This document shows, piece by piece, positions 10,252-21,120 of a DNA stretch of 64,000 bases; within the stretch, counting starts at the first letter, position 1, and every line of letters starts with the position of its first letter. The DNA is taken from NCBI RefSeq assembly GCF_052857255.1, contig NC_135507.1:75945850-76009849 (forward strand), given 5' to 3'. This DNA comes from Amblyomma americanum. Lineage: Eukaryota > Arthropoda > Arachnida > Ixodida > Ixodidae. A program made the translations under genes and the position numbers. The notes below the pieces were generated by a model that made no database searches, had not been told where the DNA came from, and saw only the letters and a program-made list of their open reading frames with translations.

Positions 10252-10662
10252 CTAACTCGCGTGCCGCTTCGTTGCCGGGATCCGACGAGCGCCGGGGTCC
10301 ATATTAAGCTGACTTGCCGGGTCAGCTCTCAGCCGGACAGGATCCTCGCTTCTTCCGGCGAGATTCTGCCTTTTCTTTAAATTCCAGATGGCAGTTTTAC
10401 TATCGCTGACTACGAATTTTGCTTTCGTTCCAATGCAAGCGAGCGCTATGGCAACTTCTTCGGTCGTCTCTACGTTGCGGCTGCGAATAGTGGTTGCCGA
10501 CGAGGGGGCGCCTACTCCGTTGACTACTGAGGCAACCGCCGTGCCTGACTTCCCACTAGCCGCGTCCACGTAGGCGACCTCTTCGGGCTTCATTTTTTCG
10601 AAGCGTTTCGCAAGCACCTCGGCTCTCTTATTCCTCCTCTCAGTATTATGCTCCGGATGCAT
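10252..10662 (-). pseudogene. RNase H domain of the LINE
   Basis: The frame shows VAYVDAASG (first catalytic Asp), TTEEVAIALA (Glu block) and FVVSDSKTAIWN (second Asp), then diverges before the GNxxAD block. It sits in the expected position between RT and C-terminal knuckle of the same element. Confidence 0.8.
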
Positions 10663-11020
10663 GTTCCTCGGGAGTGGGGGTATTGCTGTTTCCTCCCTAC
10701 ATTTAGGGGTGATGTCAGTTTTATGGTGGGGCCCGTGGTGCTATGCGAACTGCCTCTGCGTATTCTTCCCAGCTTTTGAGCACCCCCTAAGAGAGGAGTT
10801 TCTTCGTAGATGTGCACATCGGGAGTCCTAGGGCTCTCTTGACACATTTTCGAATGAGGGAGTAAATTTCCCTCTTTTCATCCGGTCTTATATTTAAGAA
10901 GGGTGGGGCATAGCACACTCGACTAAAGACGTAAGCCTGTATTAATATTTGTTGGCTTTTCTCTTTAAGGCCTCTACCCCTGAGAGAGATTCCCCTAAAG
11001 ATGCCTAGGACTTGCGACGC

Positions 11021-12287
11021 TTAGGCGTCTAGATTATTTATGACGCCGTCGTTGCATCTGTTTTCCGGCATATAGAATCCCAGGATTATGATTTGCTCCA
11101 CTCTAGAAACGGTTTGACCCTCCACTTTGATGTCGAATTTTGAGTTTGTTTTTCCTGAGGGATTTGGGATTATAGACGAAAAGTTCCGGTTTTTGCGGTG
11201 AGCAAGAGAGGCCCCTATTGTCGGCATAGGCCACTACCGTGTCCGCTGCCTCCTGCAAGCGGCGTTCTATGCTCGCATCGCTTCCCTGGTTGATTCAGAG
11301 GTTGACGTCGTCCACGTATATGCTGAGTTGCAGGCCCTATATTTTCTTGAGGGCCGTCCTCTCATGGCCACGTTGAAGAGGAAAGGCGACAGGACGGAGC
11401 CTTACGCGTTGTGCCCTTGCTCTGTGGCTCCACTGCGGGGGACTCAATGTCTTGGAACTTTATGCAGACGCTTCTGTCTGTCAGGAAGTCTTTTATGTAA
11501 TTGTAGGTTTTCTCTCCTACACCTATTTCTATTAGGCCCTGGAGTGTAGCGTCGTGTTTGATGCGGCCGGACACCTTTGTCAAGTCTAGCCGTAGGATCA
11601 CTTTAGAGTCCCTCGATTTATCGACCATGATGTCGTATTTTAGTCGGAGCATGACGTCCTGTGTGCTCAGTCAAGGTCGGAAGCCTACTATTTCGTGAGG
11701 CCACAAGCCATTTTTCTCCGTGTGCTTTGTGAGCCTAGCCTGCACGACTCGCTCCATCAGTTTCCCTACGCAAGAGGTTAGGGAGATTGGCCAAAGATCT
11801 TCTAGCTTTGAGGGCTTGGCAGGCTTTGGGATTAGGACCACGTTGGCCTGCTTCCATTGCTGGGGTAGTTTCCCGCTGTTCCAAGCTTCCTTCTTGTACT
11901 CTGTGAAAGCTCTGTTGGAGTCGTCGTCTGAGCTTCTATGGATCATATTTGGATCACATCGGGTCCCGGGGCCGATTTAGATTTAAGGCTTAATGGTCCT
12001 GCCTTTGCCTCTGCCTCCGTAATCGGGGCGCCCAGTGTAGCGTTCGCCGCTCCCGTGTACGCCGGGAGGGCGGAGGAGGTGGTGTCTCCTATCCACATTT
12101 GTTTTAGTTTATCCTTGAATTCGGCGTCTGTGCCTTCGTGCGCGTGTCTAGTTTTGGCCAATCTGATGCTCGATTGGGTTTTGGATTTTGTTGGGTCTAG
12201 TAGGTGACGTAGCAAGCCCCATGTCTTGGAGAAGTTCATGCCCCTTTCCATTTCTACGCGACTGTCACACCAATTTTGTTCGCACAA
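11021..12287 (-). pseudogene. Reverse transcriptase region of the LINE
   Basis: Separate frames carry SKSAPGPDVI (12287-11943), PISLTSCVGKLMERV and PHEIVGFRP (11946-11671), and ILRLDLTKVSGRIKHDATLQGL (11652-11362), where intact relatives have LTKAFDxVxHD, so the first catalytic block is altered. YVDD is read at 11318-11307, followed by VNL and a stop. The thumb is at 11227-11021. At least three frames are needed to read it. Confidence 0.85.
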
Positions 12288-12408
12288 TTTGATCGGATAA
12301 CTTTCGATTTTTTTGTTGTGTCTAGCTGGCCTTCTGCGAAGATTCCTGTTCCGTGCAGAAGGCTAGCTAGACACAAGAACGAAATCGAAAATTATGCGAT
12401 CAAATTAT
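12288..12408. repeat. Hairpin with ~52-bp arms
   Basis: AATTTGATCGGATAACTTTC and TCTAGCTGGCCTTCTGC on the left are mirrored by GCAGAAGGCTAGCTAGACAC and ..ATGCGATCAAATT on the right, with a ~15-base loop around 12350. Arms differ at only a few positions. It abuts the 5' end of the truncated LINE. Confidence 0.85.
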
Positions 12409-12839
12409 GAGCAGATAAATTACAGATGTCGCGATTAAGCGAGTACAGAAGTACGTTTCCGATAAATTTACTTCTTTCTTGGCGTGTCGTAGCGCATTCA
12501 TGCGGCACACACGCACACACTGAAAAGCCCCCCCCCCCCCCCCCCCCCCGCAATGTACGACTCTGGCCTAGCAGATGGTACGCGCGTAGTAAACCAACGG
12601 CTGCCAGCTCGGCCACTTAGCCATGCCCCAAGATGAAAATTCAAATGGCCGACCGTGCAAAACTTTTGAATTTCCGCGCGTATGAGACTTCGGTTCAGCT
12701 GTAATTTTTTAAGCGAAAACCTTCACTACGCTAGGTAAAATAGTCGTTACGTAGGCCGGAGAATAACCTTGTACGACCTTCAGCCCAACCATGTTAGCCG
12801 TGTATGATAATATGAGGTACAGTTATGGGGTCGAATCCT
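12409..12839. other. Unassigned, includes a poly-C run
   Basis: About 22 C occur at 12528-12549. The small frames reading through it (PPPP or GGGG) are artefacts. Nothing else recognised. Confidence 0.4.
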
Positions 12840-12896
12840 TGACCCTGACCTTGACCCATGACCTTTAGTTGACCTTTGACCTCTGACATTTGACCT
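12840..12896. repeat. TGACCT array (nuclear-receptor half-site repeat)
   Basis: TGACC(T/C) occurs seven times with 1-6 base spacers. TGACCTTTGACCT at 12870-12882 is a perfect DR1 arrangement (AGGTCAAAGGTCA on the minus strand). The period is irregular, so it may be a decayed short satellite. Confidence 0.5.
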
Positions 12897-12989
12897 AAAG
12901 AACATCCTATGGGGTGATGTGAAGATGTGAAGTGACATCCGATGGGGTGTCGTAACGCCATGTGATACCACGTCATAGCCACGTAGTCG

Positions 12990-13660
12990 TGTGGGTGTAT
13001 ATATATATATATAGAACGCTTAGCAATTGTGCTTGCTTTTCGCTGAATTCGAGGGTTAGCCTTGTTAAGCCACTGCTAATTTTTGTTTTTTGTTTTTGCT
13101 GCTTGCTGCTTTGCCTTTGGATAGATTTTCTGAATATACTCACTCGTAAAAGTCGTCCATCCATTGCAACTGCGCTGGAGTAGAAACCAGGAGGTTGAAA
13201 ATGGGCGTCCTTGATGTCAAAGGGTCCTTGCGGCCCACTGCCTTGCGCACCGGCATATTGTACTTTGGTGCCGTCCACTATTTGCGTTACGTACCAGTTT
13301 GTTCCGGTGGGACTGTTGTAAACGAATTTTACTTTTGTTACGTCCCTGAAAAGAGAGGCGACGTAGTGAAATTCAAAATACATGGTCATGAAAGTGGGAA
13401 GACGCTGCGTCGCGGGTCGCGTTGTCCATACACTGCGCGTAGAGAGACTCTACAAACTTGTCATGGAGCAATGCTTGCCACGGCTTGTGGCAACAGGCAG
13501 GTGTGCAAGCCGTCAAAATGTACCACGACGGGTACTTGGTCGAAGTTCTTTCCCTGAACAAAAAGAACGATGGAACCGGCGATGTGAATATATCTTAGCT
13601 TCGACACAATTGACCTGCCGGGCTCACATAGGCTTCTCTGAAAAACATGAATATACACGT
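12990..13660 (-). pseudogene. Unrecognised protein-coding remnant
   Basis: Minus-strand frames that follow each other with frameshifts have protein-like composition: SIVLFVQGKNFDQVPVVVHF (in 13658-13461), FVESLYAQCMDNATRDA (in 13561-13373) and VKFVYNSPTGTNWYVTQI (in 13389-12973). I do not recognise a family. The repeated need for frame changes suggests a decayed coding sequence or an unspliced exon set. Confidence 0.3.
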
Positions 13661-13689
13661 GAAAAGATATGTTTGAGAGGGAGAGAGTG

Positions 13690-13997
13690 AAGGATTGATT
13701 TTGTTGTACTTAAGCTGACAGTTCGTCTAGTGCAAGTATAAATGTAAGCACAACTGTTTTGAGCCGTTTCGATGAATGTGTTTATGCATGTGGACACACG
13801 TTCTAAACTGCCATGGCACATTCTAGCCTCAAACGTTTCAGCAAACAATTTAATATTGTTGTTGACGGTTGAAATTGAGGGAAAAAGTGCTCGAAGCCAC
13901 GATGGACATCACTAATCTTCAAAAGAAGGTTTATGATAAAACCAATCAGCATGTTATTTAGCAAATCATGAGACATGGGAAGAAAGGTGAGAGCAGA
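13690..13997. other. Unassigned sequence
   Basis: No recognisable content. Confidence 0.35.
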
Positions 13998-14011
13998 TTT
14001 TTGCTGACTAC

Positions 14012-14253
14012 GGTTTGGTTGTATGGTTTTATGGGGTTTAACGTTCCAAAGCGACTCAGGCTATGAGGGACGCCGTAGTGAAGGGCTGCGGAAATTTCGA
14101 CCACCTGGGGTTCTTTAACGTGCACTGACCTCGCACAGTACACGGGCCTCTAGAATTTCGCCTCCATCGAAATTCGACCGCCGCGGCCGGGATCGAACCC
14201 GCGTCTTTCGGGCCAGCAGCCGAGCGCCGTAACCACTCAGCCACCGCGGCGGC
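14012..14253 (-). mobile_element. tRNA-derived SINE (short body type)
   Basis: Read on the minus strand it has the tRNA head with A box (GTGGCTGAGTGG) and B box (GGGTTCGATCCC), then GGCCTCTAGAA-complementary body, CCCAGGTGG and a CTTTGGAACGTTAAACC tail. It shares the head and CGTTAAAGAACCCCAGGTGG core with Ruka but has a different 3' tail. A perfect 14-bp duplication TTTTTGCTGACTAC flanks it (13998-14011 and 14254-14267). Confidence 0.9.
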
Positions 14254-14267
14254 TTTTTGCTGACTAC

Positions 14268-14940
14268 ATTTATTTACCTATCAGCATTCGCTTCAAATGA
14301 ACAGATGCAAACTGCCAGTGTACCTGAAAATATTCCTTTGAATTTGCGCTACGCTATATTTAGGAATATTAAAACTTCGCTGAAGCACCCGCGATGCATG
14401 ATATGGTAGGAAATTTCCAAGTAATTTCACCGCGTAAAGGGTGGGATTGTAGGGCTAAGCGTCGCCCATTGTCACCATTCCGTGGAATCTGACGGCTGTG
14501 CTTGGCGCAACGGTCAAAGCCGGGCCCAAGCAGATGGGCACGAACGTGAAGACCAGCGGCGAGGCAGCCGCCGCCTTCAAGAGATGACGCCCGTGCACGG
14601 GCTCCTGCCGAGTCCTGTGTGACGGGAAGCTTTCACGTCAGTCATGACTCAGGCTTCTTCACGGGAACATCTGGCATGTCCCCCCGTAGCAGAGAGTACC
14701 GCAAGCTTGATAAGTTTCCCTTGGCGATGACCCCTGAAAATGGCTCGGTCAATCTCATCAGGGACCACGTTGAACTACTAATAGAGAGTTGTAGGATGCC
14801 AGAGCCCTGTACGCTTGATCCCGGTATTCCTTTTTAAGATTAGAGAGGCTTGGAGATTTTGACACAACATGCCTTGTGTGCCTGAAAATGTTCCTATGAC
14901 GGGCCTGTTCGGCCTACGACGGGCTACTAGAGGAATCCCC
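14268..14940. other. Unassigned, one unrecognised frame
   Basis: The plus-strand frame 14619-14837 (72 codons, with PENGSVNLIRDHVELLIES) looks protein-like but is not recognised and has no visible exon borders. GATAGATAGATA at 14951 is the only simple repeat nearby. Confidence 0.3.
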
Positions 14941-14984
14941 CAGAGTGGAGCAGATAGATAGATAGGAAGTTAATAGCTTTCCTC

Positions 14985-15320
14985 TTTAGCCGTGTTGCTG
15001 CGTCTGGTGGATGCCAGTGAGTAATTACTCCTTTGTTACAATCTACTCCATTTTGTGAGATTGACTAACGCTCTTTCCACTTCGAGTTATTGATCGATTC
15101 GCTCTCGCCCTACCATAAGCTTGTGGTCCTGGTTAGCTCAGCTGGCAGAGCGAATGCTCCGGAGAAGCGGGGGTCCCAGGTTCGAACCCCGGACCAGGTC
15201 GAATTTTTCAATAACTGGGAAGTTTCTGAGAAAGCTGTCTAGCTTTCTTTTGTACCGCATGCTGCGTTTTGGTGGGTTCCAATGAGTAATTACTCCCTCA
15301 CTACAAATCCCCTCCATCTT
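14985..15320. repeat. Diverged direct repeats flanking a tRNA-like sequence
   Basis: About 90 bases at 14985-15075 (TAGCTTTCCTCTTTAGCC..GCTGCGTCTGGTGG..GAGTAATTACTCC..CTCCAT) recur at 15240-15320 with substitutions. The tRNA-like core at 15124-15200 lies between them, so the whole could be a two-unit tandem repeat whose second core is lost. Confidence 0.55.
15124..15200 (+). repeat. tRNA-derived sequence, probably SINE-type
   Basis: TCCTGGTTAGCTCAGCTGGCAGAGC gives an A box and a D-arm (GCTC..GAGC); CCAGGTTCGAACCCCGG gives a T-arm with B box; ends TCCTGGT and ACCAGGT pair at six of seven positions. The anticodon stem pairs poorly and base 33 is C instead of T in the best fold (GGA at the anticodon position), so I do not call a functional tRNA. 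Confidence 0.6.
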
Positions 15321-15730
15321 GGGGGCTTCCCCTAATCATTTGACTATTATAGAAGTTGGAACCCAGTCTAACGTCATCGCAATAATCTACCGTCACCACG
15401 CGTTCATACTGCAAAAGGTCCTACCACAGAGCACCTCAGTTCACTTACATAAAAAGTCTCCAGTTTCTGTTAGGCCATAAAAAGTCTCTTGACTCCTTGC
15501 TTTTGCCGGCTTCTACAAAGCGCTGGAATTGTCTCGAGAAGGGCATTGTTGGTATACACCATCCACATATGTATAACCAAATTAACGTTTCTGCTAGCGC
15601 AGTAGGAACAATAGCTGTTCCTTACTTTGCGCAAAATAATATCGTGCGCAATGTGAGTGTCTGAGATTCCACCAAATAATGTATTCTTCTCTGACTGGAT
15701 ACATGGGCTTCCACAATGAATGCTCTCAGA
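15321..15730. other. Unassigned sequence
   Basis: No gene or repeat recognised. Confidence 0.35.
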
Positions 15731-15732
15731 AG

Positions 15733-16289
15733 CTTTAAAGGGCCACAGAAAAGGGCGTTTGTGGTTGGCTTTAAAATGTTTGCGCTGTGTAGACTTCAGT
15801 CCACCGAGCGTTCATGCCGCGTACGAGTCCTCAAAAGTGAGCGGGAAACTTACAATAAATTTTTTAAAATTCCCGCTTTCGCACCTCGCGGCGACGCGCG
15901 GTGCCGAGCTTTTGCTCGAAAACCTGGCAGACGACGTCACGTCTTGCAAATGACGTCTGCAGGGGGGGGTTATCATTGGTTCACAGCGCCAAATTCTTTC
16001 CGACTTCACGCGCTACTGCGGCCGCGGCCACTCGGCGCGCTCCGCAGCCGGCGGAGGTAGGGGAGGGGCCGAGTGAGTGGGGCTGGCGGAGGAGCGCTGC
16101 CGTTTTGGCGTGCGAGAGGAGAGGGAAAGGTGCGAAGACGCGGAAGCTCAAATTTTGTCTGCATATAACTCAGCATCCACAAAACGCATTAAAGTAATTC
16201 TTGCTGGGTATAATTGTGAACCGTCGTCTTTCAACATCCAAGACATATCGCACCTTTATTGAGACCCCCTTTCTGGGTCCCATTAAGTT
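15733..16289. mobile_element. TIR element (MITE), ~557 bp
   Basis: CTTTAAAGGGCCACAGAAAA at the left and CTTTCTGGGTCCCATTAAG at the right are imperfect inverted copies. The GC-rich middle contains ACGTCACGTC and TGACGTCTGC. The frames across it, up to 114 codons, have no family features. Confidence 0.55.
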
Positions 16290-17935
16290 TCATGGCATAT
16301 TACTTGGTGATCTCAAAAAATGTAACATGGCGACATTTGCTCTGTTTACTTACGCGTTGCAGTTTTTCTTTTGTGTAACCCCTTCCCGTCAAGCAACGTT
16401 CCTATTTTGGAGCTTCCGGGGACACGTAATAAATTTAAACACTAGTTATTTTGTTGACCAGAGAAGTTTGTTCCCTTCTTATGGGGCCTGGTGAAAAGTT
16501 CGATGAGCGCGAGATTACAGTTGAGAAGCGAAAAGTTAAGTTCATCCCATTTCAAAGCGGAAGCATGCAGGCAACGGGCGTTTGTACAGGGGTCAGTGTC
16601 AGCGCGCTACAACAGCGACGTCTTAGTAAGAAAATGTTTGTGTCTGGCGTTACTTACATGTCAAGCGCGCTTTGCGAATACACATCTCGGTCGGCTGTTG
16701 CAGTGCTGCTCCGAGTTGGGAAAATTTCGAGCGCGGACCACAAAAGGTCGTAGCACAACAGGAGTGTATGAGTACTCACGCCTCGGGAGCGTAGAAGAAT
16801 ACACGGACTCCCAGGCCTTTGTAAAAGGGAGCCCTCACTTTTTCGCTCAGTGGTTGTTGCAGCCTTAGGCCATACTGAGTTGCAGAAAAAACAACAACGA
16901 GCGGGCAGTTAGAACAGGTAATGATGAATAACAGGAATAAAATAAAGCATCACTGCTCATTACGTTCTCTCGGGTTGTGCTCCAGTCTGCCCTATCTATA
17001 GTGAAATCAGCGGAGTGCCAGAAGTCATGAGTGCTCTACAGAGAGCCTGCTAGCTGAAAACTGCATAACAATACAAAAACGCGAACGGCACATCGACGTT
17101 ATCCCCATCGCTGGAAGTTTACGTGAATGAACTGCTTGAGTCACGGTTCCTTCAAATATTAAATTTTCATTACCATGCAAATAAATTTCAAACATTTCAT
17201 GACCATGGAGCACATAAACGCAGTTACCAATACAATTCTTTCACGCTTGCAGCAATTTCATGCGAACAACTTCAAGCTTTTTTTTTGTGGAGCTAATCTT
17301 CGCAGAAATGACTCTATCAACGTGTCATAAAATGTTACGCGGGAAGAGAAAACAGGGTGATAGTTTTTCTTTCTAGTAGGAGAGAGAGTTTGGGAAATAT
17401 TGTACACATTAGGCAGAAAGTAGGACTTCCTGCGTGTTGAATGATACATGTTCGGCACGTGAACTCCCGTCGCTCAACATCAGTTTGTGTCCTTGCGTCG
17501 AGAGTAAAAAAAAAACTTTTCTCAGTCTTCCCTGTGTCGTGGAAGTCGGGAACTCTCAAGTTCCGCATTAATAGGCTGCCAGCGTAATTTATAAACGCAA
17601 TGTTTCTTTGAAAAAAAAAAGATACTCCGCACGATCACCTCTTTGAATGCAGTTTCTCAGTACATAGTCTCCTAGCGTCCGTACATCATACATAGCAGCA
17701 TAGTTAAGTCCGCGGATTCACTCGGATGATATTTTACGCCATAACATGCACCACGCTTTCCACGTACGCGCGCTCGCCTACATTCAGCTAAAGATTAAGC
17801 TCACGGCCAGGTCAGAGCTTAAAGATGGCAAGAAACGCAAAAAAAGAAAGCGAGACTGGGAGGCCCTTGTTTAAGGCCACTTCCGAGCCTCATAAAAGTG
17901 CCACAATTTGACAAACATTTCACACGCGTATATTT
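16290..17935. other. Unassigned sequence
   Basis: No recognisable protein, RNA or repeat. Frames of 60-125 codons overlap on both strands, as expected by chance. Confidence 0.35.
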
Positions 17936-18216
17936 CCACAGTGAGTCCTTATATAAATTGTCTATACACAGTCTATAGACTTCACAAAGACTCTATTGCC
18001 TTGCTATAGATGTTTCCTTTTGTCTATTCATAGTCTATCGACTGTCTAAAGACAGAAGTCTACTAAAAGTGTATGGCCATAAATGTATATATTGTCTATA
18101 AGACTTGTATTGCCTGCACACTGTTCTCTAGGGTTTGTCTATGGAGAGTCTATAGACTTTATAGACAGGAGCCTATGGACAGCCTATAGACTGTGTAAAG
18201 AGATTTTTGTAAGGGC
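17936..18216 (+). repeat. GTCTATAGAC-rich repeat, copy 1
   Basis: About 280 bases in which CTATAGAC and its variants recur roughly every 15-30 bases on both strands. The repeat ends TTTTTGTAAGGG. Shared landmarks with copies at 33372-33650 (inverted) and 61108-61381 are CATAGTCTATNGACNGTCTA, the TATGGCCATAAATGTATA block and the ACTGTTCTCTAGGGTTTGTC block. Non-coding. Confidence 0.85.
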
Positions 18217-18900
18217 TAGCTGGCACCATAAATGTTCCGGCGGAAGGAAACTGCGGAGACCAGCCCTGCCGATCTCGGTTTCTTCGCCTCTTCGACAGCG
18301 CCTCCTCACTTTGCTATTTTGTGGATCATTTATTGAACTTTGACAACGATACATAGGTTGATGGGGCCTGCTAAACATCATAAAAGAACTGTTTTATCTA
18401 CCGTCTTTTATCTCGCTCTTTTGTTTTTACATTTATCTTTGCGCTTAGTATACAAACACACCATCTGCGGGGATGCATTTCTGACGGCTGCGCTGCATCA
18501 GCACTTTGTACCGGTCGCTTAAATTTCATGAGCAGAGTAAAAAGCCTTCATTCCACAGCCTGCACAAAATCCGAACACCAACGAAGTTTTTTGTTTAGTT
18601 CATAATAAAGTTCGTATGTTAACCCCCAGGACGAATCGACCGATTCGACAGTAAACACGCGGTATCTTGACCAGCCACTCGCCACAGTTGTAACAGTCGT
18701 TTACGCGACGCGTTTGCATGGTAGGCATTTGTAAGAGCTCGTTTCCTTTCCTTCATTTTGGGAACTGTGTTATAAATAAATAAAGGTTGTAGAGAAAACT
18801 CTCCTGGAAAGGTAAAAACCGGCGGAACAATTTAACAGACGCCTGTACAACAAGGCATAGCCTGGCGTGCAATAACTCAAGGAGTCCGCCCAGGCGTGGA
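18217..18900. other. Unassigned sequence
   Basis: No recognisable content. Confidence 0.35.
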
Positions 18901-18904
18901 AACT

Positions 18905-19035
18905 CTTCCGTATCGGAGACCTCACTTCTGGTAACCACTTCCGGTTTGGTGACATGACTTCCGGCCATCACTTCTGGTTTGTGATGTCCCTTCCGGTGTC
19001 ATTTCCTGTTTGGTGCCGTAACGTGGGATGTAACG
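18905..19035. repeat. ACTTCCGG-containing degenerate repeat
   Basis: ACTTCCGG or ACTTCTGG occurs five to six times at 15-30-base spacing, alternating with GGTTTGGTGACATGA-like pieces. ACTTCCGG is the complement of the ETS core CCGGAAGT. Similar motifs with TGACGTCA occur at 55110-55200. Confidence 0.5.
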
Positions 19036-20515
19036 TCCGCTCGCTCAGTCATGACTATGCAGCACGCGTCATCATTGACTTCATCATATGTCACATCATC
19101 AGTGAATGTCTTATCAGGTGTGACCCAATAGAGTTCCTGTATAACAACTAGAGTTCCATGTAGGTTCGCCATTTCTCTCCGCCAAACATCCAAGTTCTGA
19201 GGAAAAGCCGCAAATCTCGCATGCAGGAGGCAGTCTTGGTGCAGTGGTTAGGGCGAATACGGTTGCATTGGAATACACAGCTTGCTAGTAATGCGTCGGC
19301 TGCACCAGGGACTATCCCAATCAGTTACGAACAAAATGCTCGCCACGTGGTGGATGGTTGGCGCCATCTGCTGTATATGCCGCAAACCCCAAAGGTTTTC
19401 TTTTAACAGTCCGCGAACACTTGTGATAAACTGGCGTGTTGATAAAAAAACATCGTTTTCAGTGAACATGTGCACTAGGACAAAATAAAATGCTGCAAAT
19501 CACGAGAACAGTTGGTGCATGAATGCACTGTCAACAATGGTGTAGTGCTAAGCGATGCAAAGGAATTGTCTTCTCCGCAATGAGCACATCCTTTCCAACC
19601 ATGTGAGCGCATTTATCCAATAGAGGCGCGAGTAGAGCAGGGAAATCAAACGCGCGAGTCTAGGTACCTTATACAGTAACTCTAGGACACAAGACGGCAC
19701 ACTGCCAAATGACCGGACGATCTCATTATGCTCTCAATAAAAGAACGTTTTTAAAAATATAAAAATAACTGATATAAAAAGAACAGACTCACAAGGACGA
19801 CGGTCTTCCTTTCCCGCTATTTTCTTTCTGTCAACATTTCCCCAATTGGCTCCACCAAGATACGCGCCTTCAAAACTTAGCTGTATTCCACAGCCAGCGA
19901 ATAATATGACAGCCAGCTTTTAATAACCTGTCACCTTTGCTCCACTGGCATGATTAAAAGCCAAAAATGTGTTCAATGAGTAGTACTTGTGAAACAACTG
20001 CATTCTAGTTTTTACAAAAGTGACGAGCAGGAATGATTATTAAAAAAACTGTCATAAAATTAAGGAGGGAGGAAAGCAGGGACTTTCGGAACTGCTGAGC
20101 ATTCAAGTGCAAGGTAAGAAAAACATGCAAGAAATACATTCAAGAACGGATACACACAAACATAAACATGCGCGACTACGTAGACGCAGACACCAATACT
20201 CACCTACACGCTCCTCACATACACACGTGCAGAGATCACAACGTGTCTTCATAGAAGTCATATCTAGCCAACCCATAAGTCAAAAGAGGAAATAAACCTA
20301 CACTACAGCAGATGAACATCAAGACAAAATGTTAAAATAATCCGGGAGAATGCAACTAAAAACCTAGGCGAAAGCTGCGTCAATCATAAAACACACAACC
20401 AATATTATATAATATACGCAAACAAAGCGGCACATCACACGCGTCCTTTCAGAAATGTTGTCTTTGTTCAACAGTGCCAAGGAAGTTTCACGAAATCATT
20501 TTGCTCCTAATTTTG
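19036..20515. other. Unassigned, includes a tRNA-head-like fragment
   Basis: GTGCAGTGGTTAGGGCGAAT at about 19240 resembles a SINE A box without its B box. The remainder, AT-rich, holds nothing I recognise. Confidence 0.35.
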
Positions 20516-20519
20516 TTAT

Positions 20520-20984
20520 CAGAAAGGCCTCAAGGATTTCTCAATGCACTTTGGCTTCGGCACGTGCCACAATAGTAGTGCCACTATACAATTGTTTGCA
20601 TTTGTACGTCACGATATGTTAATGCAGGTTCCCTCTTTTATAGTTTTTTTTTGCATTCCTCTTGAGCGCATTGATTCTCTCATTGACACACCTTCCGGTC
20701 TGTTCAATGTATATGCACCCACAAGTGAGAGGCAGGCTGTACACGACGTTGGTGGAGCAGTCGACTTACTATTTTGCTCGCTTCTTCTCACGTCCAACAC
20801 GTTTCGTGGTTAGAACTGTACAGATGCTTGGTAGCTTAGTAGGCGCGGAGAAAAGAAATTTTACGTCATTCATGTTGCCAGTCTTCAGCATGCGAAATTT
20901 CATCCATATATGGAATAACCTGAACTTGCTGTCTTGGTCGAGGCACACATGAAGTTTTCTTGCTACCGTTCTTTTTAGCTTTTT
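20520..20984 (-). pseudogene. PLE-B, C-terminal part with GIY-YIG nuclease
   Basis: The minus strand reads KKLKRTVARK then FLFSAPTKLPSIC (20984-20830) and, after frameshifts, VVYSLPLTCGCIYI..GRCVNERMRE (near 20760-20660). These match, block for block, the plus-strand PLE protein at 55638-56360 (KKLKQGTRR, VFSAPNKLKKLC, GVVYAIPLTCGKTYVGQTGR). GIY-YIG is the endonuclease that partners the Penelope RT. This is the continuation of the fragment at 24887-25940. Confidence 0.8.
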
Positions 20985-21120
20985 AGTTGAGAGAAAACTG
21001 ACGCCACCCAATATTTTTTTAGCCCAACGTTTCGGGACCAACTCGGTCCCTTCTTCAGGGGTGACTAAAGTGTGCCAGCACAGCAGCGGGTTGCTGCCTT
21101 CGCTCTGCCTTGGTTAGCAC
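20985..21120 (-). repeat. PLE-A terminal repeat with hammerhead-like fold (downstream copy)
   Basis: On the minus strand CTGAAGA (21058-21052) is followed by one A, a hairpin GGGACC-GAGTT-GGTCCC (21050-21034) and GAAAC (21033-21029). CUGANGA, helix II and GAAA are the hammerhead core, and PLEs are known to carry hammerhead motifs in their terminal repeats. The single A between core and helix II is non-canonical, so activity is uncertain. Confidence 0.65.

Larger units (their letters stand above)
9705..12290 (-). mobile_element. RNase H-bearing LINE, 5'-truncated, degenerate
   Basis: The minus strand shows, in order, the pre-RT linker, RT fingers, catalytic palm, RNase H, a C-terminal knuckle (CGERGTLDHIIWEC near 10000-10035), a 3' UTR with AATAAA, then the microsatellite. 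No endonuclease domain is seen before 12290, where a 52-bp-arm hairpin begins. Domain order and RNase H fit the I/R1 group. Multiple stops and frameshifts make it inactive. Confidence 0.85.

Noticed and set aside
13195..13557. 120-codon plus-strand frame
   Set aside because: Shadow of the more protein-like minus-strand segments.
15124..15200. Functional tRNA gene
   Set aside because: The anticodon stem is poor, base 33 is not T, and the sequence lies in a repeat context; treated as tRNA-derived repeat.
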